From: Prevotellaceae bacterium
Lineage (GTDB): Bacteria > Bacteroidota > Bacteroidia > Bacteroidales > UBA932
Reading direction: 5' to 3'
DNA: 5,560 bases
Assembly (NCBI GenBank): GCA_031285695.1
Contig: JAITVR010000103.1
Span: 1-5,560, forward strand
Below, piece by piece: positions 1 to 5,463 of the stretch. The translations under genes and the position numbers were made by a program. The number at the start of each line of letters is the position of its first letter. Within the stretch, counting starts at the first letter, position 1. The notes under the pieces were generated by a model. It saw only the letters and a list, made by a program, of their open reading frames with translations. It was not told the origin of the DNA and searched no databases.

Positions 1-320
1 TAAATAAACTGCCCGTGCTCAATTCGGTACTCCAACATTTGCGCCCTGTCGTGGGGGTGAATTCTTTCCTCCAGCAAGTCGCCCTGCTCCCTAATGGTTT
101 TGATTTGGTCGAGATTGTATCCGAAAACGGTGGAAAAATTTTCGGAGGCGAAGTCGTACCTTTTTTTAAAAACATCGACGGTGAAAATGCAGCTGCGGCT
201 AAGCCGAGCAAATTCTACAATAGCTTCCCGCTTTTTGCTCCACGCATCGTAATCCACGTCAAGGCTGCCTATTTGCTGCCTCAACCAAAGCGCTTCGGGG
301 GTAACTTTGCCATCAATCAT
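1..320 (-). CDS. PAS-domain transcriptional regulator, probably LuxR family (N-terminal part, runs off the window)
   Basis: The ATG at 320-318 opens a frame with no stop to the window edge, giving 106 residues of a longer protein. Residues 1-40 are charged and look helical. From about residue 43 (CIFTVDVFKKRYDFASENF, then VFGYNLDQI and ERIHPHDR) the pattern fits a PAS fold: a strand, then the 'SENF..VFGY' turn, then the 'IHP.DR' stretch near the end of PAS domains. In Bacteroidota, proteins starting this way usually end in a LuxR-type helix-turn-helix and act as cytoplasmic regulators. That C-terminal half lies outside the window, so the LuxR assignment is inference; a PAS sensor of another class is possible. 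No earlier in-frame start is plausible because a promoter-like box lies four bases upstream. The gene follows dnaK but is separated from it by a strong terminator, so it is probably transcribed independently. Confidence 0.72.
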   Translation of the reverse strand, partial: MIDGKVTPEALWLRQQIGSLDVDYDAWSKKREAIVEFARLSRSCIFTVDVFKKRYDFASENFSTVFGYNLDQIKTIREQGDLLEERIHPHDRAQMLEYRIEHGQFI

Positions 321-324
321 GGTG

Positions 325-332
325 CAAATATA
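325..332 (-). promoter_or_regulatory. Candidate Bacteroidota -7 box (TATATTTG) for the PAS regulator
   Basis: Read on the minus strand, TATATTTG matches the Bacteroidota consensus TAnnTTTG exactly and is followed by CACC and then the ATG of the PAS regulator. No good TTG/TTTG lies 17-23 bases upstream; the nearest TTTG ends only 13 bases away, in the U-tract of the dnaK terminator. If the box is used, the transcript would start at or within a few bases of the ATG. Confidence 0.5.
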
Positions 333-346
333 GCAATCATTAGGGC

Positions 347-385
347 AAAAAAAATCGGCAGAATAAATTGTTCTGCCGATTTTTT
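347..385 (-). terminator. Intrinsic terminator of dnaK, possibly bidirectional
   Basis: A perfect 10-bp stem (354-363 with 371-380) closes a 7-base loop and is extended by A-T pairs outward on both sides. Reading in the dnaK direction, the hairpin begins about 25 bases after the TAG stop and ends in a run of about eight T. The opposite strand also ends in T's, so it could stop transcription from either side. Confidence 0.9.
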
Positions 386-406
386 CTAATTAATAGCAAC
401 TTTGCG

Positions 407-2323
407 CTACTTCACTTCCTCGAAATCCACATCGGTTACCTCTTTATCCTTGCCGTCGCTGCTGCCGGCTTGCGCGCCGGGGTCTTGCGGAGCGCCGCCT
501 GCGGCCTGCTGGTCGTTCATGGCCTTGTAGAGCTCTTCCGAGGCGGCCTGCCAAGCGTTGTTGAGCTCGGTGGTGGCAGCATCAATGGCTGCAATGTCTT
601 GGCTCTTGTGCGCCTCCTTCAGCTTTTCCAAAGCGGCTTCGATGGTTGATTTCTTATCGGCAGGAATTTTTTCGCCGTACTCCTTCAGCTGCTTTTCGGT
701 GCTGAAAATCATGGTGTCGGCAGCGTTTACCTTGTCAATGCGCTCTTTTTCCTTCTTATCGGCTTCCTCGTTGGCCTTGGCCTCATCGCGCATGCGTTTG
801 ATTTCGTCCTCGGACAAGCCGGAAGATGCTTCGATGCGAATTTTTTGCTCCTTGCCCGTGCCTTTATCCTTAGCCGAAACGCTCAGAATACCGTTGGCAT
901 CGATGTCGAAGGTTACTTCGATTTGCGGAACGCCGCGCGGTGCGGGCGGTATGCCGTCGAGGTTAAAGCGGCCAATGGTTTTGTTGTCGCGCGCCAGCGG
1001 ACGCTCGCCCTGCAGCACGTGCAATTCCACCGAGGGTTGATTTTCGGCAGCGGTGCTAAAGGTTTCGCTCTTTTTTGTAGGAATAGTGGTATTCGCTTCA
1101 ATCAGCTTGGTCATTACGCCGCCCAGGGTTTCGATGCCGAGTGAAAGCGGGGTAACGTCGAGCAGCAGCACGTCCTTTACCTCGCCCGTGAGCACGCCGC
1201 CCTGAATGGCTGCACCTACGGCAACAACTTCGTCGGGGTTAACGCCCTTGTGCGGCGCCTTGCCAAAGAACTTTTGCACGGCTTCGGCCACAGCGGGCAC
1301 GCGGGTTGAACCGCCTACAAGAATAACCTCGTCGATGTCGCTATTGCTCAAGCCGGCATCGCCCATAGCCTTGCGGCAGGGCTCGATAGAGCGCTCTACC
1401 AGCGGCGCAATCATTTGCTCAAACTTGGCGCGGCTCAAGGTTTTTACCAAGTGCTTTGGAATACCGTCAACCGGCATAATGTACGGCAGGTTGATTTCGG
1501 TTTGGTTGCCGCTCGAAAGCTCAATCTTTGCCTTTTCGGCGGCTTCCTTCAAGCGCTGCAAAGCCATGGGGTCTTTGCGCAGGTCGAGTCCGGCATTTTC
1601 GTTTTTAAACTCTTCGGCCAGCCAGTCTATCACCACTTGGTCAAAGTCATCGCCGCCAAGGTGCGTATCGCCGTTGGTGGATTTTACCTCAAACACGCCA
1701 TCGCCAATTTCGAGAATAGAAATATCGAAGGTGCCGCCGCAAAGGTCGTACACGGCTACCTTGTGGTCCTTGCTATCCTTCTTGTCAAGTCCGTAGGCCA
1801 GCGCGGCTGCCGTGGGCTCGTTGATAATGCGCAGCACCTTGAGGCCTGCAATTTCGCCGGCTTCTTTGGTGGCCTGACGCTGGCTGTCGCTAAAGTAGGC
1901 GGGCACGGTAATTACGGCTTCGCTCACGGTTTGCCCAAGGTAATCTTCGGCGGTTTTCTTCATTTTTTGCAAAATGATGGCCGAAATTTCCTGCGGCGTG
2001 TAGGCGCGGTCGTCAATTTGCACGCGGGGGGTGCTGCCTTCGCCCTGCACCACCTGGTAGGGCACGCGGTGCACCTCGGTTTGCACCTTGCTCCAGGGCT
2101 CGCCCATAAACCTCTTTATAGAGAAGATAGTTTTGTGCGGGTTGGTGATGGCTTGGCGCTTGGCAGGGTCGCCCACCTTGCGCTCGCCGCCCTCGGCAAA
2201 GGCTACAATAGAGGGCGTGGTGCGCCTGCCCTCGTTGTTGGTAATTACCACCGGCTCGTTGCCTTCCATTACGGCCACGCAGGAGTTGGTGGTTCCTAAG
2301 TCAATTCCAATTACTTTTCCCAT
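407..2323 (-). CDS. dnaK: Molecular chaperone DnaK (Hsp70)
   Basis: This 638-residue protein is a full-length cytosolic Hsp70. It binds exposed hydrophobic segments of client proteins in an ATP cycle normally driven by DnaJ and GrpE, neither of which is in the window. The nucleotide-binding domain spans about residues 1-383, with phosphate-1 motif GIDLGTTNS at 6-14 and the third Hsp70 signature near 333-350 ([11 protein letters not shown]). The interdomain linker DVLLLD is at 384-389. A beta substrate-binding domain follows to about 505, then a charged helical lid and a Gly/Ala/Gln-rich tail ending DVDFEEVK. The phosphate-2 loop reads DLCGGTFD at 193-200, with Cys195 (TGC, 1741-1739) where almost all Hsp70s have Gly; this is one base away from GGC. 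The start is fixed by the conserved [12 protein letters not shown]. The gene appears monocistronic: gene-free spacer upstream, strong terminator downstream. The leader is A-rich with no Shine-Dalgarno. Confidence 0.98.
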   Translation of the reverse strand: MGKVIGIDLGTTNSCVAVMEGNEPVVITNNEGRRTTPSIVAFAEGGERKVGDPAKRQAITNPHKTIFSIKRFMGEPWSKVQTEVHRVPYQVVQGEGSTPRVQIDDRAYTPQEISAIILQKMKKTAEDYLGQTVSEAVITVPAYFSDSQRQATKEAGEIAGLKVLRIINEPTAAALAYGLDKKDSKDHKVAVYDLCGGTFDISILEIGDGVFEVKSTNGDTHLGGDDFDQVVIDWLAEEFKNENAGLDLRKDPMALQRLKEAAEKAKIELSSGNQTEINLPYIMPVDGIPKHLVKTLSRAKFEQMIAPLVERSIEPCRKAMGDAGLSNSDIDEVILVGGSTRVPAVAEAVQKFFGKAPHKGVNPDEVVAVGAAIQGGVLTGEVKDVLLLDVTPLSLGIETLGGVMTKLIEANTTIPTKKSETFSTAAENQPSVELHVLQGERPLARDNKTIGRFNLDGIPPAPRGVPQIEVTFDIDANGILSVSAKDKGTGKEQKIRIEASSGLSEDEIKRMRDEAKANEEADKKEKERIDKVNAADTMIFSTEKQLKEYGEKIPADKKSTIEAALEKLKEAHKSQDIAAIDAATTELNNAWQAASEELYKAMNDQQAAGGAPQDPGAQAGSSDGKDKEVTDVDFEEVK

Positions 2324-2374
2324 TTTTGTTTATTGTTTTAAGTTGTTTTTTTCTAAAATTTCTTTACAATCTCT

Positions 2375-2390
2375 AACAACTCTCATACCA
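2375..2390 (-). promoter_or_regulatory. Candidate sigma-54-like (-24/-12) promoter of dnaK
   Basis: On the minus strand TGGTATGAGAGTTGTT can be aligned to the sigma-54 consensus TGGCACG-N4-TTGC. The GG of the -24 element, the N4 spacing and TTG of the -12 element agree; the -12 GC reads GT and two C's are T. It would start a transcript about 35-45 bases before the dnaK ATG. No TAnnTTTG box was found in this spacer near dnaK, so the housekeeping promoter seems absent. The alignment is imperfect and the call tentative. Confidence 0.3.
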
Positions 2391-2403
2391 TCGGTAAAAA
2401 AGG

Positions 2404-2439
2404 TGACATTTTGGCAGGAAAATTTTTGGTTGACTGACA
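2404..2439. promoter_or_regulatory. Candidate operator upstream of dnaK: TGNCA palindrome plus extra half-sites
   Basis: Positions 2404-2416 read TGACA-TTT-TGGCA, a dyad of two TGNCA half-sites around a 3-base centre. A further TGACTGACA lies at 2431-2439, so TGACA recurs 31 bases (about three helical turns) away on the same face. The dyad ends about 14 bases upstream of the -24-like element. The site could bind a heat-shock regulator or activator, but I cannot name the protein. No CIRCE element is present. Confidence 0.4.
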
Positions 2440-2451
2440 AGGCGTACTTTT

Positions 2452-2496
2452 TAGTAAATAGTGATTAGATGTTAGTGATTAGTAAATAGAGATTAG
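2452..2496. repeat. Imperfect 17-bp direct repeats in AT-rich spacer
   Basis: The 17-base word TAGTAAATAGTGATTAG at 2452-2468 recurs at 2480-2496 with one change (T to A), at a 28-base period. Between them lies another GTTAGTGATTAG-like copy. No function is evident; such low-complexity words are common between genes in Bacteroidota. Confidence 0.75.
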
Positions 2497-2513
2497 GGTG
2501 CTAAAGTTGCCTA

Positions 2514-2630
2514 TTGTCATTCTGAGCACATTCGACTTCGCTCAGTGTAAACTCCGCGAAGCATCTCAAGTTGTGGTAAAGTGTCGTCATAGTGCTAACA
2601 TGAGATGCTTCGACAAGCTCAGCATGACAA
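2514..2630. repeat. REP-like palindromic intergenic element
   Basis: The right arm at 2602-2630 is the familiar Bacteroidota-type word containing GATGCTTCGACAAGCTCAGC. Its inverse is split on the left: TTGTCATTCTGAGC at 2514-2527 matches the outer end with one mismatch, and GAAGCATCTCA at 2558-2568 pairs perfectly (11 bp) with 2601-2611 across a 32-base loop. The left arm is interrupted by about 30 bases containing ACATTCGACTTCGCTCAGTGT, which is itself hairpin-like. Spurious reading frames through it give AELVEAS-like peptides, a hallmark of such repeats. It may be a non-autonomous mobile element or an mRNA 3'-end structure for the tonB operon; family and copy number cannot be judged here. 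Confidence 0.75.
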
Positions 2631-2637
2631 CGGGGAA

Positions 2638-2665
2638 GGGTCGCATGTCGCAAATCGCGTGTCGC
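2638..2665. repeat. Degenerate 14-bp tandem repeat (TGTCGC words)
   Basis: Two adjacent 14-base units (2638-2651 and 2652-2665) agree at 10 of 14 positions and share TCGC and TGTCGC; a third partial copy (GTCG) follows at 2669. No function is evident. Confidence 0.5.
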
Positions 2666-2709
2666 ATTGTCGTGATTCTTCATTTTACTGAAGAAAGAAG
2701 GGAAGTTTT

Positions 2710-3543
2710 CTACTGCCCGAGCCTAAATACGTAGGTAATAGTGCCGATTTGGTGAATGGGGCTGTTGGGCGAGGTGTTGAATTTTGCCCTGCGGGCGGCG
2801 CGCTCGGCGGCTTCGTACAGCGTGGCGTCCATAACGGTGGAGCCGCGCTGGTCGGCCTTGGCCTCCACCACGTAGCCATCGCGGTCAACCCTAATGCGCA
2901 CAATTACGCGCCCCGATTGCTGCACGCCGTAGTCGGGTTCGGGTAGCTTTCCTACAAGCGAACGCCCCTCGAGGGTGGCGCCGCTACCGCTAAGCCCAAG
3001 TCCTGTGCCGCGCGGGCTGCCGTTGGCTGAGCCATTTTGCGCGCCCTGATTTCCGGCTTCGCTGCCGGTGCCTTGCCCCTGCGAATTTGCCGTTCCCTTG
3101 CCGGGAAACAGCGCATTGCGTTTTACTTCGCGCGGTTTTTCCTCCGGTTTTTGGGGCTGCCGGGTTTGCTCGGGCTGCTCTGTGGTTTTTACGTTGCGCC
3201 TTTTATCATTTTTGGGCGCACGCCTGCGGCGCGGCTGCCTAATGGCGGCGGTTTGCTCATAGTCCTGCGTGAGGTACTGCTGCTGCTCGCGCTGCGCAGC
3301 AGGCGGCGGCGTGCGGCGCAGGGGCTGCGCCACGGTGGGTTGCGCAACTCCGCGACCGGTTTGCGTGCTGCCAAACGATATGAGAATACCCTCCTCGCCG
3401 GGCGGCGGAAAGGGCTTTTGAAAACCCCAAAACAGCAGCATGTACAGCAGCGCACCGTGAAAAATCACGGTGGCCAATGCGCCCACTACTTTATTACGCT
3501 GTTGTTGTTCCAATCTTTTTTTTAAAATTGTGACGAGCGACAA
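2710..3543 (-). CDS. tonB: TonB energy-transducing protein
   Basis: This 277-residue protein carries energy from the ExbB-ExbD motor across the periplasm to TonB-dependent outer-membrane transporters. One N-terminal membrane segment spans about residues 19-41. His29 within VIFHGALL lines up with the conserved transmembrane His of E. coli TonB, with Thr25 at the position of its Ser. A Pro/Gln-rich and very basic stretch (about 45-140, including RRRR) and a Gly/Ser/Asn-rich linker (about 146-195) cross the periplasm. Residues from about 195 form the TonB C-terminal domain, with GRVIVRIRVDRDGYV and a final YVFRLGQ strand. The start is TTG at 3543. No ATG lies in frame before residue 35, which is inside the membrane segment; another TTG at residue 11 (3513) is the alternative. 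It lies 34 bases after exbD as the last gene of the operon. Confidence 0.93.
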   Translation of the reverse strand: MSLVTILKKRLEQQQRNKVVGALATVIFHGALLYMLLFWGFQKPFPPPGEEGILISFGSTQTGRGVAQPTVAQPLRRTPPPAAQREQQQYLTQDYEQTAAIRQPRRRRAPKNDKRRNVKTTEQPEQTRQPQKPEEKPREVKRNALFPGKGTANSQGQGTGSEAGNQGAQNGSANGSPRGTGLGLSGSGATLEGRSLVGKLPEPDYGVQQSGRVIVRIRVDRDGYVVEAKADQRGSTVMDATLYEAAERAARRAKFNTSPNSPIHQIGTITYVFRLGQ

Positions 3544-3568
3544 ACGTGACAGGTAGCCGTCACATTTG
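3541..3568 (-). promoter_or_regulatory. Hairpin in the exbD-tonB gap covering the tonB start codon
   Basis: On the minus strand CAAATGTGAC (3568-3559) pairs with GTCACGTTTG (3550-3541) over an 8-base loop, giving a 10-bp stem with a single G-U wobble. The last three bases of the 3' arm are the proposed TTG start of tonB, so folding would bury it. There is no T-run, so this is not a terminator. A tandem 9-bp repeat (ATTTGTTAC/GTTTGTTAC on the plus strand, 3564-3581) overlaps it and the exbD stop. Confidence 0.55.
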
Positions 3569-3577
3569 TTACGTTTG

Positions 3578-3985
3578 TTACTTTTTTGCTTCGGGCGCGG
3601 TGGCCAGTATTACCTTCCAGCGGTTATCCTTGGCCACGTTCATTACCTGCACCACCTCATCAATAGTTACGCTTTTGTCGGCGTGAATGGAGATGGTGGG
3701 GTCTTCGCGGTCGGCGAGCAGCAGGCTCAGCCTTGCCGGCAGCTCATCAATGGTTACGGGCGATTTTCCGTCAACAAAAAGGTAGGGGCTGCCCGGCTGA
3801 ATGGACACGCTCACCGCCGGCTTGGACTGTATTTGGTTGCTGCTTTGCGGCAGCAGCAGCTTGAGCGCGTTGGGGCTAACCATGGTGGAGGTTATCATAA
3901 AAAATATGAGCAGCAGAAACACCAAATCGCTCATGGACGAAAGGCTGAAGCTTGCGTCCACCTTAAGGCCGCGTTTAATTGCCAT
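3578..3985 (-). CDS. exbD: ExbD/TolR biopolymer transport protein
   Basis: This 135-residue inner-membrane protein forms the proton-conducting core of the TonB motor with ExbB. It has a short basic cytoplasmic N-terminus, one membrane helix at about residues 20-36 (DLVFLLLIFFMITSTMV), and a periplasmic domain with the family's 'I.AD..V..D.V..VM..A' pattern (ISIHADKSVTIDEVVQVMNVA). Asp20 in MSDLVFLL corresponds to the essential proton-binding Asp25 of E. coli ExbD. I chose the ATG at 3985 because it starts MAIKRG directly before this pattern; an in-frame upstream ATG at 4087 would add 34 residues with no family resemblance, encoded inside exbB. The start overlaps the end of exbB by 11 bases, which suggests translational coupling. 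ExbD is favoured over TolR because the next gene is tonB. Confidence 0.95.
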   Translation of the reverse strand: MAIKRGLKVDASFSLSSMSDLVFLLLIFFMITSTMVSPNALKLLLPQSSNQIQSKPAVSVSIQPGSPYLFVDGKSPVTIDELPARLSLLLADREDPTISIHADKSVTIDEVVQVMNVAKDNRWKVILATAPEAKK

Positions 3986-4655
3986 GGCTGGGTTGTTTTG
4001 TGTAAAGCATGTCCATAAATTCCATGGTGCTGGCCTCGAGCTGAAACACCACCCGCGATACGCGCGACACCAAGTAGTTGTAGCCAAAGTAGGCTATAAT
4101 GCCCACAATAAGACCTGCCACGGTGGTAACCATAGCCTCATAAATACCCGATGAAAGCACCTGAATATCTAAGTTATTGCCCGCGCTGGCCATGTTAAAG
4201 AAAGCACGCACCATACCGGTTACCGTTCCCAAAAAGCCCAACATGGGAGCACCGCCGGCCACCATGGCCAGCATGGCCAAGCCTTTTTCGAGCCTCGAAA
4301 CTTCAAGTCCGCCCACGTTTTCTATAGCCGTTTGCACATCGCCCAGCGGTGCGCCCATGCGCTTAATTCCCTTTTCGATAAGGCGCGACTGCGGCGTATT
4401 GTTGGCTTGGCACAGCGCAATAGCGCCGTCGATGCGGTTGCTCTGAATGTACTCGCGAATGTTGCTCATAAAGTGGTTGTCCATTTTTGAGGCGCGGTTG
4501 ATGGCCATAAAGCGTTCGGTAAACACAAATACGGCCACAATAGAAAGGAGCAAAATGGGTATCATTACCCAGCCGCCCTTGATGGCGAGCTCAATAAAAT
4601 CCAGCTGTTGTGGCTCGGTTACAACCGTAGCGGCTTGCAGTAAGGTAGGGTTCAT
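3975..4655 (-). CDS. exbB: ExbB (MotA/TolQ/ExbB proton channel family)
   Basis: This 226-residue inner-membrane protein is the stator subunit of the TonB motor and opens the operon. It has three membrane helices: about residues 27-47, 126-148 (with the family hallmark GAPMLGFLGTVTGM) and 172-196 (EAMVTTVAGLIVGI). Glu173 in the third helix aligns with Glu176 of E. coli ExbB, and Thr144 and Thr178 match the pore threonines 148 and 181. A cytoplasmic domain with ARxLExGI-like helices (RLIEKGIKRMG, RLEKGL) lies between helices 1 and 2. The length is normal for the family. The ATG at 4655 is preceded by an A/T-rich leader and a strong promoter; there is no Shine-Dalgarno, as is usual in Bacteroidota. 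TolQ would be the main alternative name, but the tonB neighbour favours ExbB. Confidence 0.96.
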   Translation of the reverse strand: MNPTLLQAATVVTEPQQLDFIELAIKGGWVMIPILLLSIVAVFVFTERFMAINRASKMDNHFMSNIREYIQSNRIDGAIALCQANNTPQSRLIEKGIKRMGAPLGDVQTAIENVGGLEVSRLEKGLAMLAMVAGGAPMLGFLGTVTGMVRAFFNMASAGNNLDIQVLSSGIYEAMVTTVAGLIVGIIAYFGYNYLVSRVSRVVFQLEASTMEFMDMLYTKQPSHGN

Positions 4656-4692
4656 AGCTATTTTTAGGTTTAAAATAAAAATATTGGTGGTG

Positions 4693-4722
4693 CAAATGTA
4701 GTAAATAATGAACAGTTAACAA
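4693..4722 (-). promoter_or_regulatory. Bacteroidota-type promoter of exbB-exbD-tonB
   Basis: On the minus strand a TTG (-33, 4722-4720) is followed after exactly 19 bases by TACATTTG (-7, 4700-4693). This fits the Bacteroidota housekeeping promoter TTG-N17-23-TAnnTTTG. Transcription should begin near 4687, giving a leader of roughly 30 bases. I see no Fur-like operator, though none was searched for by computation. Confidence 0.8.
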
Positions 4723-4779
4723 TGAGCAACGAGTAATTTTAGTGATTTGGCAGTGCGTGGCTGGCAATTTGCAGGCATC

Positions 4780-4811
4780 AAAAAAGCGGCTACGCTTTAG
4801 GCACAGCCGCT
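4780..4811 (-). terminator. Intrinsic terminator of the lipoprotein gene
   Basis: On the minus strand AGCGGCTGTG (4811-4802) pairs with CGTAGCCGCT (4794-4785) over a 7-base loop. The stem has 10 pairs, two of them G-U wobbles, and the 3' side runs into six T's. It lies about 28 bases after the TAG stop of the lipoprotein gene and insulates it from the exbB promoter. Confidence 0.85.
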
Positions 4812-4838
4812 ATCCTTTTATTTTTCTTGAAAAACTTG

Positions 4839-5246
4839 CTACTTTTTGTACTTTATAGCAGTGGCAATTATGCCGTAACTCTCAATATCTAAGGGCACAG
4901 TGCCTATGCCGCTTATTATTCCGGTGGCGGGGTCCATAAATATGGTTTGGGTAGAGGTCTCCTTTTTGACAATTATCACCCCGTCGGCGCCAAGCTTGCG
5001 CGCCTTTTCCGTAACCAACTTCATGCTTCTCTCCTCCGAAAACTCGGCCTTGCACACAATTTGCGCAAGCTCGGTGTACTCGCGGTTTACCTTTACCGTG
5101 GCCGTGTCGTAAACGTCAATAACGGCCTCTTTGCCCTTGGGGGCATACGATGATGTTGTGTCAATCATCGTAACCTTGGCGGTAGCGCAGCCGGTAAGCC
5201 ACACTACTACGGCCAGAAAAAGAATGTGTAACGCTGTTTTTTTCAT
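4839..5246 (-). CDS. Small lipoprotein of unknown function
   Basis: The 135-residue product starts with a lipoprotein signal peptide: MKKT, a hydrophobic stretch at about 5-17, and the lipobox LTGC with the lipidated Cys at residue 20. Mature residues 21-24 are ATAK, with no Asp at +2. The mature part is about 115 residues. Its middle reads YTELAQIVCKAEF, then a charged helix ending ARKLGADGVIIVKKE (about 80-94). This 'kA..lGAdgVI' helix-strand pattern occurs in several small envelope protein families (YbjQ-like, DUF4156-like, RcsF-like), but I cannot assign it to one. It ends in a likely beta hairpin (about 105-133). It is transcribed alone, with its own candidate promoter and terminator. 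Nothing in the sequence ties it to the TonB operon downstream. Confidence 0.85.
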   Translation of the reverse strand: MKKTALHILFLAVVVWLTGCATAKVTMIDTTSSYAPKGKEAVIDVYDTATVKVNREYTELAQIVCKAEFSEERSMKLVTEKARKLGADGVIIVKKETSTQTIFMDPATGIISGIGTVPLDIESYGIIATAIKYKK

Positions 5247-5306
5247 GGTATAAAATAATTAAAATGTAAATGCAAGACAGGCGTGCCTTTCTGCGGCACT
5301 AAGCCG

Positions 5307-5347
5307 ACATTCTGCACATGTGTAGAGGCACACGTGGCGTAGAATGT
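5307..5347 (-). promoter_or_regulatory. Stem-loop at the start of the lipoprotein leader
   Basis: ACATTCT at 5307-5313 is the perfect inverse of AGAATGT at 5341-5347. Inside, GCACATGTGT (5314-5323) pairs with ACACGTG (5330-5336) with a small bulge. With transcription starting near 5346, this fold would sit at the very 5' end of the mRNA. A second small hairpin (GTGCC/GGCAC, about 5283-5299) follows. It does not match a riboswitch I recognise. Confidence 0.45.
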
Positions 5348-5352
5348 GAAGG

Positions 5353-5360
5353 CAAAGGTA
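5353..5360 (-). promoter_or_regulatory. Candidate -7 box (TACCTTTG) for the lipoprotein gene
   Basis: On the minus strand TACCTTTG fits TAnnTTTG and is followed by CC. No clear TTG/TTTG lies 17-23 bases upstream; that region is a T-run. If used, the leader is about 100 bases long and structured. Confidence 0.5.
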
Positions 5361-5463
5361 AGAAAAAATTATTAATGGTTAGCGATTAGTGGGGATTTTT
5401 TTTGGGGGGCATACCCACCGTCGTTGCCTATTGCCTACTAAAAATTGCCAATTGATTACTTTT

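Larger units (their letters stand above)
2324..2709. other. 386-base intergenic region between tonB and dnaK, no gene
   Basis: I see no credible coding sequence here. From the dnaK side outward it holds an A-rich leader (2324 to about 2365), a -24/-12-like promoter element, a TGNCA palindrome, 17-bp direct repeats, a REP-like palindrome, a degenerate 14-bp tandem repeat, and a weak 7-bp hairpin (2676-2682 with 2689-2695) just after tonB. The last has no T-run, so the tonB operon lacks an obvious intrinsic terminator. Confidence 0.8.

Noticed and set aside
15..389. Plus-strand open frame at the left edge
   Set aside because: It is antisense to the PAS regulator, whose minus-strand frame has a recognisable domain pattern, and it reads through the dnaK terminator.
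1415..2299. A 294-codon plus-strand open frame opposite dnaK
   Set aside because: It is antisense to the strongly conserved dnaK coding sequence, its product has no family-like pattern, and it is explained by dnaK's codon bias. The same holds for the other plus-strand frames opposite dnaK, tonB, exbD and exbB.
2590..2598. TAGTGCTAA resembling one half of a CIRCE (HrcA) element upstream of dnaK
   Set aside because: The matching TTAGCACTC half is absent at the required spacing, and the word lies in the loop of the REP-like repeat about 270 bases from dnaK.
2676..2695. Hairpin TTCTTCA/TGAAGAA as the tonB operon terminator
   Set aside because: The stem is only 7 AT-rich base pairs and no T-run follows in the direction of transcription.
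2498..2734. Short open frames on both strands across the tonB-dnaK spacer
   Set aside because: They run through the REP-like palindrome and give AELVEAS-type peptides that arise from the repeat; no promoter, start context or family support.
3986..4087. An upstream start for exbD at 4087 adding 34 residues
   Set aside because: The extra residues lie in exbB, are rich in Trp/Cys and unlike any ExbD N-terminus; MAIKRG at 3985 is directly followed by the family pattern.
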